64,000 bases of DNA, from positions 2,314,001 to 2,378,000 of the forward strand of contig NZ_OY776488.1 of assembly GCF_963675635.1 (NCBI RefSeq), in the 5' to 3' direction. Below, piece after piece: positions 45,760 to 54,270 of the stretch. The translations under genes were made by a program, and so were the position numbers. The DNA is from an uncultured Pseudodesulfovibrio sp. Lineage in GTDB: Bacteria > Desulfobacterota > Desulfovibrionia > Desulfovibrionales > Desulfovibrionaceae. Position 1 is the stretch's first letter, and every line of letters starts with the position of its first letter. Below the pieces are notes generated by a model. It saw only the letters and a program-made list of their open reading frames with translations, was not told where the DNA came from and ran no database searches.

Positions 45760-46668
45760 ATGCATAAATTTGGAATGGTCGCCCTGATCGGGCCGCCCAA
45801 CGCAGGCAAATCCACCCTGATGAACACCTATCTCGGACAGAAGGTGGCCATCGTGTCACCCAAACCGCAGACCACGCGCAATCGGATCAGCGGCATTCTG
45901 ACCGAGGAGAATGCACAGATCGTATTTCTGGACACGCCCGGCATTCACCAGCTGCGCGGCAAAATGAACAGGTTCCTGCTGGAGTCGGCGTGGAATGCAC
46001 TGGCCTCGGCAGATGCGGTTGTCGTACTCATCGACGCGGCTCTGTATTGCGCCAAGCCACACATGCTGGAAAAGGAAATTGCGCCCCTGGTCAAGCCCAT
46101 CAGCGAATCTGGCAGACCTGTACTGGTGGCCGTGAACAAGATCGACCGGGTCAAGGAAAAGGACAAGCTGCTGCCGCTCATGGCTCGCGTTGCCGAGATG
46201 TGGCCAGAAGCTGAATACATTCCGGTATCCGCCCTGCGCGGCAAGGGAACGGAACAACTCATGGACCGCATCCTTTCGCTCCTGCCAGAAGGCCCGCCCA
46301 TGTTCCCGGAAGACCAGATTTCAACGGCACCCATGCGCTTCATGGCTTCCGAAATCATCCGTGAAAAGCTGTTCTATTCTCTCAGACAGGAACTGCCGTA
46401 CTCCACCGCCGTCGAGATCGAACAGTGGGACGAAGAATCACGCAAGGACATGATCATCGTCAATGCGGTCATCTACACCTCACGCAAAAGCCACAAGGGC
46501 ATGATTATCGGCAAACAGGGTGCGAATCTGAAAAAGATCGGCACCGATGCTCGAAAGGATATCAGCGAACTGACCGGCTCGAAAGTTCATCTGGAGATGT
46601 GGGTAAAAGTCCGCGAAGGATGGACCGAAGATCCTGGATTCCTCAGGGCTATGGGACTGGGAGAATAA
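45760..46668 (+). CDS. era: GTPase Era
   Basis: Ribosome assembly GTPase binding the 3' end of 16S rRNA. 302 residues: P-loop [12 protein letters not shown], switch [15 protein letters not shown]3 DTPG, G4 NKID, G5 SAL, and a C-terminal KH domain ([39 protein letters not shown]). Canonical length, all G motifs present. Follows the DUF1992 gene in one transcript. Confidence 0.97.
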   Translation: MHKFGMVALIGPPNAGKSTLMNTYLGQKVAIVSPKPQTTRNRISGILTEENAQIVFLDTPGIHQLRGKMNRFLLESAWNALASADAVVVLIDAALYCAKPHMLEKEIAPLVKPISESGRPVLVAVNKIDRVKEKDKLLPLMARVAEMWPEAEYIPVSALRGKGTEQLMDRILSLLPEGPPMFPEDQISTAPMRFMASEIIREKLFYSLRQELPYSTAVEIEQWDEESRKDMIIVNAVIYTSRKSHKGMIIGKQGANLKKIGTDARKDISELTGSKVHLEMWVKVREGWTEDPGFLRAMGLGE

Positions 46669-46741
46669 CGCAGCCCCGAATATAACCCTCTTGCGAAAAT
46701 ATTGAAAAGATGCACCATGGTCCTTGAACGACGAGGTGTTC

Positions 46742-49222
46742 ATGACTGCTATTCCAATTCTTCGCGCACGACACCTGATTGGAGCAATTCTGTCAGCGAC
46801 ACTTTTGTGTACGCTTTTTTTCGCATACCCTGCCGGAGCGGAACACACCAAAGACCACTTTACGGCGGCGGTTCTCACGGACTTCCCCCCACTTTACACG
46901 ACAAATAGCACAGGCGAGCCGGATGGTTTTGCTTTGGACGTACTCAAGGCGGTGAGTGCCGAGACCAAGATTACATACGACCTGCTAGTCGTCCAGAACT
47001 GGGCCGAAGCTCTGGAGGCTGTTTCTTCCGGCAGGGCTGACTTCATACCCGGCATAGGGATCACCGAACCGAACAAGCAGAAATTCATTTATACCGATGT
47101 CATGGAAACCGTTTCGATTTCCTGCTTTGTCCGCTCTGAGTCGACCGACATCAAGAATATTTCCGACCTTGCTGGGCACCGGGTAGCCTTCATTGAAAAG
47201 ACGGCTCCTCAAGCCATGCTCAGCACCAGGCCGGACGTCATCCTGATGCCGCTCAGTTCCATTGATGAAGCACTGTTCAGTCTTTTGTCCGGCAAATCTG
47301 ACGCTATCATTTTCCCCGAGTCGTTCCTGTGGAGAACAGCGCGAAAAATCGGAGTTGATAACAGGATCAAGGTCGTTGGACCTCCGCTCATGGAAGTCAA
47401 GCGGGGCTATCTTCTGCGGAAGGACAACACAGAACTGCGAGACCGATTGAACAAGGCTCTGAACTCCTATGTCGCTTCACCGGCCTTCAATAAAGTCTAT
47501 CTGAAATGGCGTGGCAGCCCCACGCCTTATTGGACAATCCACAAAGTCGCCTCCGCAGGACTGATCCTGCTCGTCGTCATTGTCATCGAATTCTCGCTGT
47601 GGCGCTGGCGTTCCGTCTCCAAACTCAACAAAAGGCTCAAACAGTCCATCGCGGATCAGGCCAGAACCCAGGCTCTCTTAAAAGCGAGTGAGTCCCAACT
47701 CAACCGGGCTCAAGAATTGAGTTCCCTTGGCAGTCTTGAACGAAACCTCATCACCGATGTGGGCCACTGGTCCGCCGGGCTGTACAAGGTTCTCGGCTTT
47801 CCCCAGACGAAAGAAGCTCCTAGCACTGAGGAATTTCGTCAGTGCTTTCACCCGGACGACCTGAAAGAATATCGCCGTAAAGCCAACGCAGTTTCACCGG
47901 AGGCTCCTTCCTTTTTCATCGAATTTCGCTTCAGACAGCCCGGCAAAGGAACCTATAGAACGGCAGCCGGTGTGTTTTCCTACGAATTTGCCGACGACGG
48001 TACGCCCATAAAACGTATTGGTGCCATTCAGGATATAACCCGCCAAAAACAGATTGAAGCGCAGCTCATTGAAGCCAAGGAAAACGCCGAGGCCGCCAAT
48101 ACAAGCAAGAGTGAATTCCTTGCCAACATGAGCCACGAGTTGCGGACACCGCTCAACGGCATCATGGGTATGCTCCAGCTCATAGTACTGGAAGATATTG
48201 ACACTACGCATAAGGAATATGTGGAGACGGCCCTTTCGTCCTGCAAAAACCTGGCTCGTCTTATCGGTGACATTCTGGATCTTTCCAAGGTCGAAGCGGG
48301 CAAGATGGAACTCAGACCAGTCCCGTTCAGTCCGAACGAGCTCGTCTCGTCCGTGCGTGATGCCTTCGTTCAACAGGCAAAGGAAAAAGATCTGACACTC
48401 TCCCTCACGGTTGTTGACGATATCCCCGAATGTGTGATCGGTGATTCCGCCCGCCTGCGCCAAGTGCTTTTCAACCTTATAGGCAATGCCATCAAATTCA
48501 CTGAACAGGGTTCAATTTCCCTGCAAGTCTCCAAACTGTACTCCAAATCATCTGAGGCTCACAGACTCCTTTTCTCTGTCACTGATACGGGTATCGGCAT
48601 TCCGCAAGACATGCTGGAAAAAGTCTTTGGCGCATTCACCCAGGTGAAAGGCACTTCAAGGAAATTTCAGGGAACAGGGCTCGGACTCCATATCGTCAAA
48701 CAACTTGCGACACTCATGGGAGGCGAAGTCTCCATCGAGAGTTCGGAGGACAAGGGGACAACCGTCAACTTCTCGGCGGTGTTCAAATGGGATGATAGGT
48801 CAGAAGCACAGTGTCACGCACCAATTGAGATACATGAAGAAAGCATACCTCCTCAGCACATTCTGATTGTAGAAGACGAGCGAGTAAACCAGATTGCCAT
48901 CACCAAACTGGTGGAACGACTGGGGCATACCACGGTCAAGGCAAACAATGGGAAAATGGCACTTGAGAAGCTGGAGGAAGAGGACTTCGACCTCATCCTC
49001 ATGGACATCCAGATGCCAATCATGGACGGCATCGAAGCCACCGGTCGAATCCGTTCTCTGAAGGACAAACAGAAACGGAACATCCCGATTATTGCACTTA
49101 CCGCCCACGCAATGAGCGGGGACCGTGAAAAGTTCCTCGAAGTCGGTATGAACGATTATCTTGCCAAGCCCGTCAGCCTGGACGGGCTGAATAACATTCT
49201 CGGGAAAGTGTTGAGCGCATAA
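46742..49222 (+). CDS. Hybrid sensor histidine kinase with periplasmic solute-binding domain
   Basis: About 826 residues: signal peptide/TM (ARHLIGAILSATLLCTLFFA), a periplasmic SBP_bac_3 domain (about 35-260, FTAAVLTDFPPLYTTNSTGE), transmembrane helix (ASAGLILLVVIVIEFSLW), PAS (about 330-440), HisKA with phosphoacceptor His in LANMSHELRTPLNGIMGML, HATPase (NAIKFTEQG, DTGIGIPQDM, GTGLGLHIVKQL) and a C-terminal receiver (LILMDIQMPIMDG). It senses a small molecule in the periplasm. ATG 46742 has GAGGTG just before it; the frame opens at TTG 46724. No cognate output gene is adjacent. Confidence 0.93.
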   Translation: MTAIPILRARHLIGAILSATLLCTLFFAYPAGAEHTKDHFTAAVLTDFPPLYTTNSTGEPDGFALDVLKAVSAETKITYDLLVVQNWAEALEAVSSGRADFIPGIGITEPNKQKFIYTDVMETVSISCFVRSESTDIKNISDLAGHRVAFIEKTAPQAMLSTRPDVILMPLSSIDEALFSLLSGKSDAIIFPESFLWRTARKIGVDNRIKVVGPPLMEVKRGYLLRKDNTELRDRLNKALNSYVASPAFNKVYLKWRGSPTPYWTIHKVASAGLILLVVIVIEFSLWRWRSVSKLNKRLKQSIADQARTQALLKASESQLNRAQELSSLGSLERNLITDVGHWSAGLYKVLGFPQTKEAPSTEEFRQCFHPDDLKEYRRKANAVSPEAPSFFIEFRFRQPGKGTYRTAAGVFSYEFADDGTPIKRIGAIQDITRQKQIEAQLIEAKENAEAANTSKSEFLANMSHELRTPLNGIMGMLQLIVLEDIDTTHKEYVETALSSCKNLARLIGDILDLSKVEAGKMELRPVPFSPNELVSSVRDAFVQQAKEKDLTLSLTVVDDIPECVIGDSARLRQVLFNLIGNAIKFTEQGSISLQVSKLYSKSSEAHRLLFSVTDTGIGIPQDMLEKVFGAFTQVKGTSRKFQGTGLGLHIVKQLATLMGGEVSIESSEDKGTTVNFSAVFKWDDRSEAQCHAPIEIHEESIPPQHILIVEDERVNQIAITKLVERLGHTTVKANNGKMALEKLEEEDFDLILMDIQMPIMDGIEATGRIRSLKDKQKRNIPIIALTAHAMSGDREKFLEVGMNDYLAKPVSLDGLNNILGKVLSA

Positions 49223-49290
49223 GAAAAGCCGCTGCTCCCTCTCGGGAACAACGGCATGCAACCTGTCGTTCTTCGCACAACGCGAAGGGT

Positions 49291-49539
49291 TTATTCAAAC
49301 CCTTTTTTCGTCTTGTAGGCTTCCCACTCCTCGTGGTCCACCGTGTTGTCCGCATTCATATCGGCCTCTTCGAAGGTTGTCAGATCTCCATTCGGGAAAG
49401 CCACCAGAAATTCACCCTTTGTCATGACGCCATTGCCGTCAGCATCCAGAGAATTGAAACAGAGATTGTAATTCGTATTGGCTGAAACAGACTGGCTCGC
49501 AATGAGAACCAGTACACACGCTAAAAAGATTTTCTTCAT
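49291..49539 (-). CDS. Small exported EF-hand protein
   Basis: 82 residues with a signal peptide (MKKIFLACVLVLIASQSVSA) and two EF-hand loops: DADGNGVMTKGE (32-43) and DMNADNTVDHEE (60-71). It should bind calcium outside the cytoplasm. GGAGAG lies 7 bases before the ATG at 49539. It follows the repressor gene by 22 bases and is probably co-transcribed with it. Role unknown. Confidence 0.82.
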   Translation of the reverse strand: MKKIFLACVLVLIASQSVSANTNYNLCFNSLDADGNGVMTKGEFLVAFPNGDLTTFEEADMNADNTVDHEEWEAYKTKKGFE

Positions 49540-49561
49540 GTACTCTCCGAGTAGCATTACA

Positions 49562-49855
49562 TTATCCTTCAATAAACCCGGTCAAAACTTTGATAAGTTT
49601 ATCCAGAGCTTCCTTTTCATCAACATGGTTTTCCATGGCATCCGCATAACATCTGAGCATGTACCGTTTCAGAATCAGCTTGTTTGCTGATTGAAGAGCG
49701 GAACGGACAGCTCTTACCTGAACGAGGATTTCCTCACACTCTTTGCCTGCCTCAATCATACCCTGAATGCCACGCACCTGGCCTTCAATCCGCTTCATGC
49801 GTGATAAAACATTTTTCTTGATTGCCTGCTCTTCAATTGTCATTGGTGATTCCAT
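49562..49855 (-). CDS. CsoR/FrmR-family repressor, CstR-like (persulfide sensor)
   Basis: 97 residues, all-helical. The family core is RMKRIEGQVRGIQGMI and VQVRAVRSALQSANKL. Cu(I)-sensing CsoR uses Cys-His-Cys; here the positions hold Cys40 (GKECEEIL), Tyr65 and Cys69 (KRYMLRCYAD). The two Cys without the His are the pattern of CstR, which forms di- and trisulfide bridges with persulfides and represses sulfide-oxidation/rhodanese genes. The rhodanese and sulfur-reductase genes lie next door, which supports this reading. ATG 49855 has AGGAGA 5 bases upstream. A nearby palindrome (49906-49925) may be its own operator. Confidence 0.85.
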   Translation of the reverse strand: MESPMTIEEQAIKKNVLSRMKRIEGQVRGIQGMIEAGKECEEILVQVRAVRSALQSANKLILKRYMLRCYADAMENHVDEKEALDKLIKVLTGFIEG

Positions 49856-49905
49856 CCCATTCTCCTTGGCTTCGGGCCATGTTCCCGTTGCCGGACTTCA
49901 ATGTT

Positions 49906-49925
49906 TACCGTACTGTAGTACGGTA
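49906..49925. promoter_or_regulatory. Palindrome between the divergent cstR-like and torD-like genes
   Basis: TACCGTAC-TGTA-GTACGGTA: a perfect 8-bp inverted repeat with a 4-base spacer. It overlaps a TATAAA (49924-49929) that could be the -10 element of the plus-strand gene. The two starts are 99 bases apart, so one operator could serve both. Its sequence differs from the 57061-57077 palindrome, so it might also bind another regulator. Confidence 0.55.
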
Positions 49926-49954
49926 TAAATCATTGCCGACAAGAGGATCCAAAA

Positions 49955-50569
49955 ATGTCTATATCCGAATCAAAACTTCATATTCTCAAATTGTTGGAGC
50001 TGTGCGTCACCATCTTCCGCGGTCCAAACGCTGATGAATGGTCCACTCTGGCCACGGTTGGAGTGCCTGAACTCATTGTCCGTGTCCAGAAAAACTCCGA
50101 CACGCTCCTTGCTCCAATCCAAAAACTCAATCAATTATTGACCGACATCACAGATGAAAAGACATCTGTACTTGAAACCGAATACGTCCGGCTCTTCATT
50201 GCCGGCCCAGGCGGTATTCCCGCCCCATTGTATGCATCCTGCCACCTCGGCACCACGCCCCGAACCATGGGACAAAGTGCGCTTGACATGCAGAACCGTC
50301 TTCAGCAAGCAGGCCTTCAAATCTCCCTGGACTCCAACGAACCCGCCGACCACCTGACCATTGAACTCGAATTTCTTTTCTACCTGCTCTCCGAAGGCTG
50401 GTTCAACCAGAGTGAACAGGCGGATCAGGGCATTGAATTCGCCGAGTCTGTCATGCTCCCGTGGGTACGCCGTTTCCGGGATGCGTTAAACACAGCCAGC
50501 CCGCATCCGGTGTTCGCGTGTGCGGCAGATATAACCGTGGCGACGCTGGAAGCAGTTTCAAAGGTCTAG
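49955..50569 (+). CDS. TorD-family molybdoenzyme chaperone
   Basis: 204 residues, all-helical, with the family landmarks LETEYVRLFIAG and NEPADHLTIELEFLFYLLSE. TorD-type proteins bind the Tat signal of a molybdoenzyme and hold it for cofactor insertion before export. The only Tat-exported molybdoenzyme here is the gene at 54270-56465, so that is its likely client. GAGGATCC lies 6 bases before the ATG. The stop shares the CTAG tetranucleotide with the stop of the convergent rhodanese gene, the two genes overlapping by 4 bases. Confidence 0.88.
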   Translation: MSISESKLHILKLLELCVTIFRGPNADEWSTLATVGVPELIVRVQKNSDTLLAPIQKLNQLLTDITDEKTSVLETEYVRLFIAGPGGIPAPLYASCHLGTTPRTMGQSALDMQNRLQQAGLQISLDSNEPADHLTIELEFLFYLLSEGWFNQSEQADQGIEFAESVMLPWVRRFRDALNTASPHPVFACAADITVATLEAVSKV

Positions 50570-51576
50570 TTCTTTTCTTCCGTTCGAATCATGGCTGAAC
50601 GAAGCACTTCCAGGAACTTGGCATCCGGTTCAAAATATCCGCGCCGAATCAACTCAATGGTCCAGCTACCATTTCCCTCGGCCCGGACGAGATAAGCCAA
50701 TGGTAGTTCAGCTTGTCCAAGGCACTCGAAAATCTGCCCGTTTTTATCCGAGAACAACGGATATGCCACATCATAGTGCTTCTTGAAGTGAACAACGGCC
50801 TGATTCGAGTCATAAATACCCAACCCGATGATCTTGAGTTGACCCGCCAGTACAGGGTCGTTCTCCACATCCTTGAAAAAACGCGAAAGTTGTTTGGTTT
50901 CGTTCACACAATCACTGCACATGGTGTTGTATAATTGGATGAGCACGAAGCGAGCAGAGAGTTCAGAAAGCTGCAACCATTTGGTTCCATTCGGCAACCC
51001 CAGGTATTCCCGGTCAGCGTCTCCGTTCAGTACAGCCACCCGGCATGCGGGAAACGTATCCCCCACGGCAAGGATGTGTTTTTCTTCCTGCACTCCGTCC
51101 ACGAGATCGGGGTATGCTTCTTTCCAACCATGCAATCCAGCCGCATATCGATAGACATCGGTGTATCCGAGACGCGCTGCCCAGCGCGCCGCAATGCCGC
51201 TACGCAGTCACCTGAAACTGCGGCAATAGATCACCAACAACCTTTTCCGATCCTGCCCGGCCAACTTCACAAACCCGGTTCGTTTAACCTCAGGCAAATC
51301 CATTCTGTCACCAAGGTCAAATTCCATATTCACCGCACCGGCGATATGTCCTGCCGCGAATTCATAGTCAGCCCGCGCATCGATGATCAAAGGATTCGCC
51401 CCTGAATCCATCAAAGCCTTCAAGCTTTTGGAATCAACGAGTGCATACCCGTCTCGATCAGCTTCCATTTGTGCGGCCGACCACCAAACCTCGTTTTCGT
51501 CGGCACTGGCAGGTGCACTCCAGAAAAGGCAGAAGGCGAGGAGCAAATATACAATGGAAGATGGCTTAATCATCAT
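50566..51576 (-). CDS. Exported rhodanese-thioredoxin fusion, predicted selenoprotein (in-frame TGA at 51208-51210)
   Basis: 336 residues if the TGA is read as selenocysteine (residue 123). Signal peptide about 1-25 (SIVYLLLAFCLFWSAPASA), rhodanese domain about 30-155, then a thioredoxin/TlpA-like domain with CSDC (Cys220/Cys223, YNTMCSDCVNET). The frame stays open with family sequence on both sides of the TGA: VIYCRSFR-U-LRSGIAARWAA, RLGYTDVYRYAAGLHGWKEA. Cys118 and residue 123 form C-x4-U, matching the C-x4-C loops YCGGFQC and YCGGYKC of the neighbouring triple rhodanese. AGGAG lies 5 bases before the ATG. A hairpin follows the TGA. A nonsense mutation is the alternative. Confidence 0.83.
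51171..51190 (-). promoter_or_regulatory. Putative bacterial SECIS hairpin
   Basis: In the mRNA sense CGCGCT-GGGC-AGCGCG forms a perfect 6-bp stem with a GGGC tetraloop (51173-51188), extended by a G-U and a G-C pair (51171-51190). The apical loop lies 26-29 bases after the TGA. Known bacterial SECIS elements require a stem-loop with a G in the first loop bases roughly 16-37 bases downstream of UGA, recognised by SelB. The GC-rich codons here could make such a stem by chance, so this is supporting evidence only. Confidence 0.65.
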
Positions 51577-51638
51577 ATCTGCTCCTCGCCTGTCTGTGTG
51601 ACCTTTGACCGGACTATCCGGCCTTCAGCAACTGGAAT

Positions 51639-52736
51639 CTATTTATTCGGATGAACCTCATACGAATTATCTTCTCCGAAGTCATTGGTGGCTTCCAGAT
51701 AGAAGACATTCTTCGCATCAGGCATTATGTCCATATACAAATAATATGCTTCGCCAGCGCGTGCACCGGTAGCACAGGAGAAGACGATGGGCTTGTCGGT
51801 CGGAATTTCCTTGGCCTTTTTCTCGACCATATCAACAGGCATGTTGATGGCGGACGGGAAATGACCGGCTGCGTATTCCTCTGGATCACGTACATCGATC
51901 AACAGGATGGAATCCGGGGTTTCCTTGATGGTCTTCAAAAACCATTCCGTGTCCACTGCGCCTTCCGCCTCACCGGCCTTGACGGCGACCTCTGCGCCAC
52001 CGAACATTTCCTTCCATCCGGGATACCCGGCTTCGGCGACCACGACCTTCTTATAACCAAGGTAACGGGCCTTGATCGCGGACTTGTGGGACAGGGCACA
52101 CTTGTATCCACCACAGTAGTAAACCAGCGTAACTTCAGCCTTGTCAGCGGGCAACATGCCTCGCTTGTCGGCAAAGGCACTTTCGGGAATACCGATGGCG
52201 GACGGAATCGCGCCAGCCAGGTACTTCTGGTACGGACGGGCATCTACGAGAGCATATTTTTCGCCGTTCGCCATCTTGGCGTGGAGATTTTCGAGACCGA
52301 TGGAGTAATACAGCGCGTTCTTCTTATAGTCCGGGAAACCGGCTGCATAAACATGGACGTTGGTATACCCGAGAGCTTCCGCCTTCCATGCAGCTTTATG
52401 GGACAGACCGCACTGGAAACCACCACAATAAAAGATAAGCAGATCGCCCTTGTTGGCGGGCAGCTTGTCGACCATCTTGTCGAACTGGCTGGTGGGAATG
52501 GAGACCGAGGTCGGGATATACCCGTCGACAAACTTGGGCTTGTACGGTCTGGAGTCGACAATCATCACGCCCTTGGGCTTGGGCATCTTGGCATACTTGG
52601 CCACATACTTGTAATCCACAATGGAGTGAAATTCCTTAAACGCAGGTTTCTTGGCCTCTTCTGCCAAAGCCGCACCGAACATCGCGACCAGCGCGAATAC
52701 CATCATGACGGCTACTGCACACAATTTCCTATACAT
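51639..52736 (-). CDS. Exported triple-rhodanese protein
   Basis: 365 residues with a signal peptide (MYRKLCAVAVMMVFALVAMF, cleavage near ALA-EE). Three rhodanese domains follow: about 33-140 (IFYCGGFQCGLSHKAA, Cys104/Cys109), 145-245 (VYYCGGYKCALSHKSA, Cys208/Cys213) and 260-355 (VFSCATGARAGEA, Cys321). The first two share a C-x4-C loop and are close relatives; the third is a more ordinary rhodanese. It should carry or transfer sulfane sulfur in the periplasm. GGAAGGGAG precedes ATG 52736; the frame extends further. It lies 81 bases after the cytochrome b gene and 62 bases before the selenorhodanese. Confidence 0.92.
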   Translation of the reverse strand: MYRKLCAVAVMMVFALVAMFGAALAEEAKKPAFKEFHSIVDYKYVAKYAKMPKPKGVMIVDSRPYKPKFVDGYIPTSVSIPTSQFDKMVDKLPANKGDLLIFYCGGFQCGLSHKAAWKAEALGYTNVHVYAAGFPDYKKNALYYSIGLENLHAKMANGEKYALVDARPYQKYLAGAIPSAIGIPESAFADKRGMLPADKAEVTLVYYCGGYKCALSHKSAIKARYLGYKKVVVAEAGYPGWKEMFGGAEVAVKAGEAEGAVDTEWFLKTIKETPDSILLIDVRDPEEYAAGHFPSAINMPVDMVEKKAKEIPTDKPIVFSCATGARAGEAYYLYMDIMPDAKNVFYLEATNDFGEDNSYEVHPNK

Positions 52737-52817
52737 AACAAACTCCCTTCCTAAAGATTTGTCTGTGCTCTGCCCAGCACGGGGCAAAGTCCTCTCTCAC
52801 AGTATCGCTTCCGAGGT

Positions 52818-53537
52818 CTATTCCCCCTCGGTCTTGACCTTTTCCCACCACAGTCGGTGATGATGCTTGGCATAGCTGCCGGGAACCACGCCGGTAAACA
52901 TCGACTTGAAACCCGGACGTTCTTCGGGCGAAATGGCTGCCATGTAAATATGAACCAACAACCCTGCGAAAACCAGCCCCACAGCTATGAAGTGCAGGGT
53001 AACGGCCCAGCCTATCATGCCTGTGGATTCAGCCCCAAAGGTCCGGTCGGACAGGAACATGACCACGCCGGTCACGGCGATGACGATGCCGCCCACGACA
53101 GATGCCTGGGCAAAGGCCTTCTGGCCCATGTTGTAATATCCCTGATCCGGCAGTTCCGGGTCCATGCCCATCACCTTGAGCGCCTTGGGCCCCAGTGTCA
53201 TGAGCACCATTTTCTTGAGCATCCATGCCATGTCGCGCGCCGGACTGACGGCAAACACTTCGGCAAGGAAGAACCGGGCTCCCTTGAAGTTGATAAGAAG
53301 ATACAAAACGAACCCGGCCAGCCAGATCAGGCCGATGACTTCGTGGATAACGAGCAGATTCGCCCCGCCGCCAACCATGGCGCGCATGGCTTCGGGATAG
53401 CCGGAGCCAAACGGGTCAATGGCAGGATTCTGGATCAGCCCCACGCCTGTCAGCAGGAGCAGCAGCCAACAGGCCGCATTGAACCAGTGAATGAATATAT
53501 CGGATGCATCGTGTCGCTTGTACGTGATGTTAGGCAT
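52818..53537 (-). CDS. Diheme cytochrome b subunit (formate dehydrogenase gamma/PhsC-like)
   Basis: 239 residues with four transmembrane helices. Candidate heme His residues are His17 (DIFIHWFNA), IHEVIGLIWL and the pair in TLHFIAVGLVF and GLLVHIYMA. It anchors the complex and passes electrons between quinone and the iron-sulfur subunit. AGGAGG lies 6 bases before the ATG at 53537. Its start overlaps the end of the iron-sulfur gene by 8 bases. Confidence 0.9.
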   Translation of the reverse strand: MPNITYKRHDASDIFIHWFNAACWLLLLLTGVGLIQNPAIDPFGSGYPEAMRAMVGGGANLLVIHEVIGLIWLAGFVLYLLINFKGARFFLAEVFAVSPARDMAWMLKKMVLMTLGPKALKVMGMDPELPDQGYYNMGQKAFAQASVVGGIVIAVTGVVMFLSDRTFGAESTGMIGWAVTLHFIAVGLVFAGLLVHIYMAAISPEERPGFKSMFTGVVPGSYAKHHHRLWWEKVKTEGE

Positions 53538-54270
53538 CGGAATCCTCCTTATGGTCGGAATCGGAGCCGACGAACAGTTGGCGGCCAAGCATGGCGAGCA
53601 CACCCAGACCTGACAGGGCCACAATACCCTTGATCAGCGGTGCGGACTGCTTCATGACGACCATGGATGCGGGAATGACAGCTTCACGGCCCCACTCGCC
53701 CGGACCGGGATTCCCAAGATAGAACATGTTCGGCTTGGTGTCGGTCTTTGCCGCCACGCGGGTCAGGCGTTCCTTATTCTTGAGATACAGGCGACCGGCC
53801 TCACTTTCAGGATCGTTTATATCGCCGAAGACCCGAGCCTTGGTGGGACAGGTGTCCACACAGGCCGGAGGAATGCCGGCGGCCCTGCGCTCGGGACAGT
53901 AGTTGCACTTGTCCGCCTTGCGTTTGACCTCGTTGCGGAAACGAGCGTCATAAGGGCAGGCCGGGATACAGTTGCCGCATCCGATGCACAGCCCTTCGTC
54001 TATAACGACTTCGCCGGTTTCCTTGTCCTTGTATGTAGCACCAGTGGGACACGCCTCCACGCAGGTAGGATTGTCGCAATGCATGCATGCGCCGGGCTGG
54101 AACCTGGCGGTATCACTTTTTCTGCCGGGGACCGGGGCATCGCTGGTCGGCTTGATCCAGTTGCGCCACTGCCCTTCCGGGACTTCGTTGGCTACCTTGC
54201 AGGCAACCACACACGCCTTGCAGTCGATGCACTTGGCCGCATCAATGACCATCGCAAGTTGTTGTGCCAT
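53530..54270 (-). CDS. Four-cluster iron-sulfur subunit (PhsB/FdnH-like)
   Basis: 246 residues with four Cys groups for [4Fe-4S] clusters: CIDCKACVVAC, CMHCDNPTCVEACP, CIGCGNCIPACP and CNYC...CVDTCP. A C-terminal transmembrane helix (APLIKGIVALSGLGVLAMLG) anchors it, as in the FdnH/FdoH beta subunits. It links the molybdenum subunit to the cytochrome b. Its start codon overlaps the stop of the molybdopterin gene (TAATG). Confidence 0.94.
   Translation of the reverse strand: MAQQLAMVIDAAKCIDCKACVVACKVANEVPEGQWRNWIKPTSDAPVPGRKSDTARFQPGACMHCDNPTCVEACPTGATYKDKETGEVVIDEGLCIGCGNCIPACPYDARFRNEVKRKADKCNYCPERRAAGIPPACVDTCPTKARVFGDINDPESEAGRLYLKNKERLTRVAAKTDTKPNMFYLGNPGPGEWGREAVIPASMVVMKQSAPLIKGIVALSGLGVLAMLGRQLFVGSDSDHKEDSDA

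Noticed and set aside
51208-51210. Ordinary stop codon separating two genes
   Set aside because: The upstream piece would end inside the active-site loop and the downstream piece has only a TTG in mid-domain and no ribosome binding site. A nonsense mutation remains possible but does not explain the exact alignment with Cys in the neighbour or the following hairpin.
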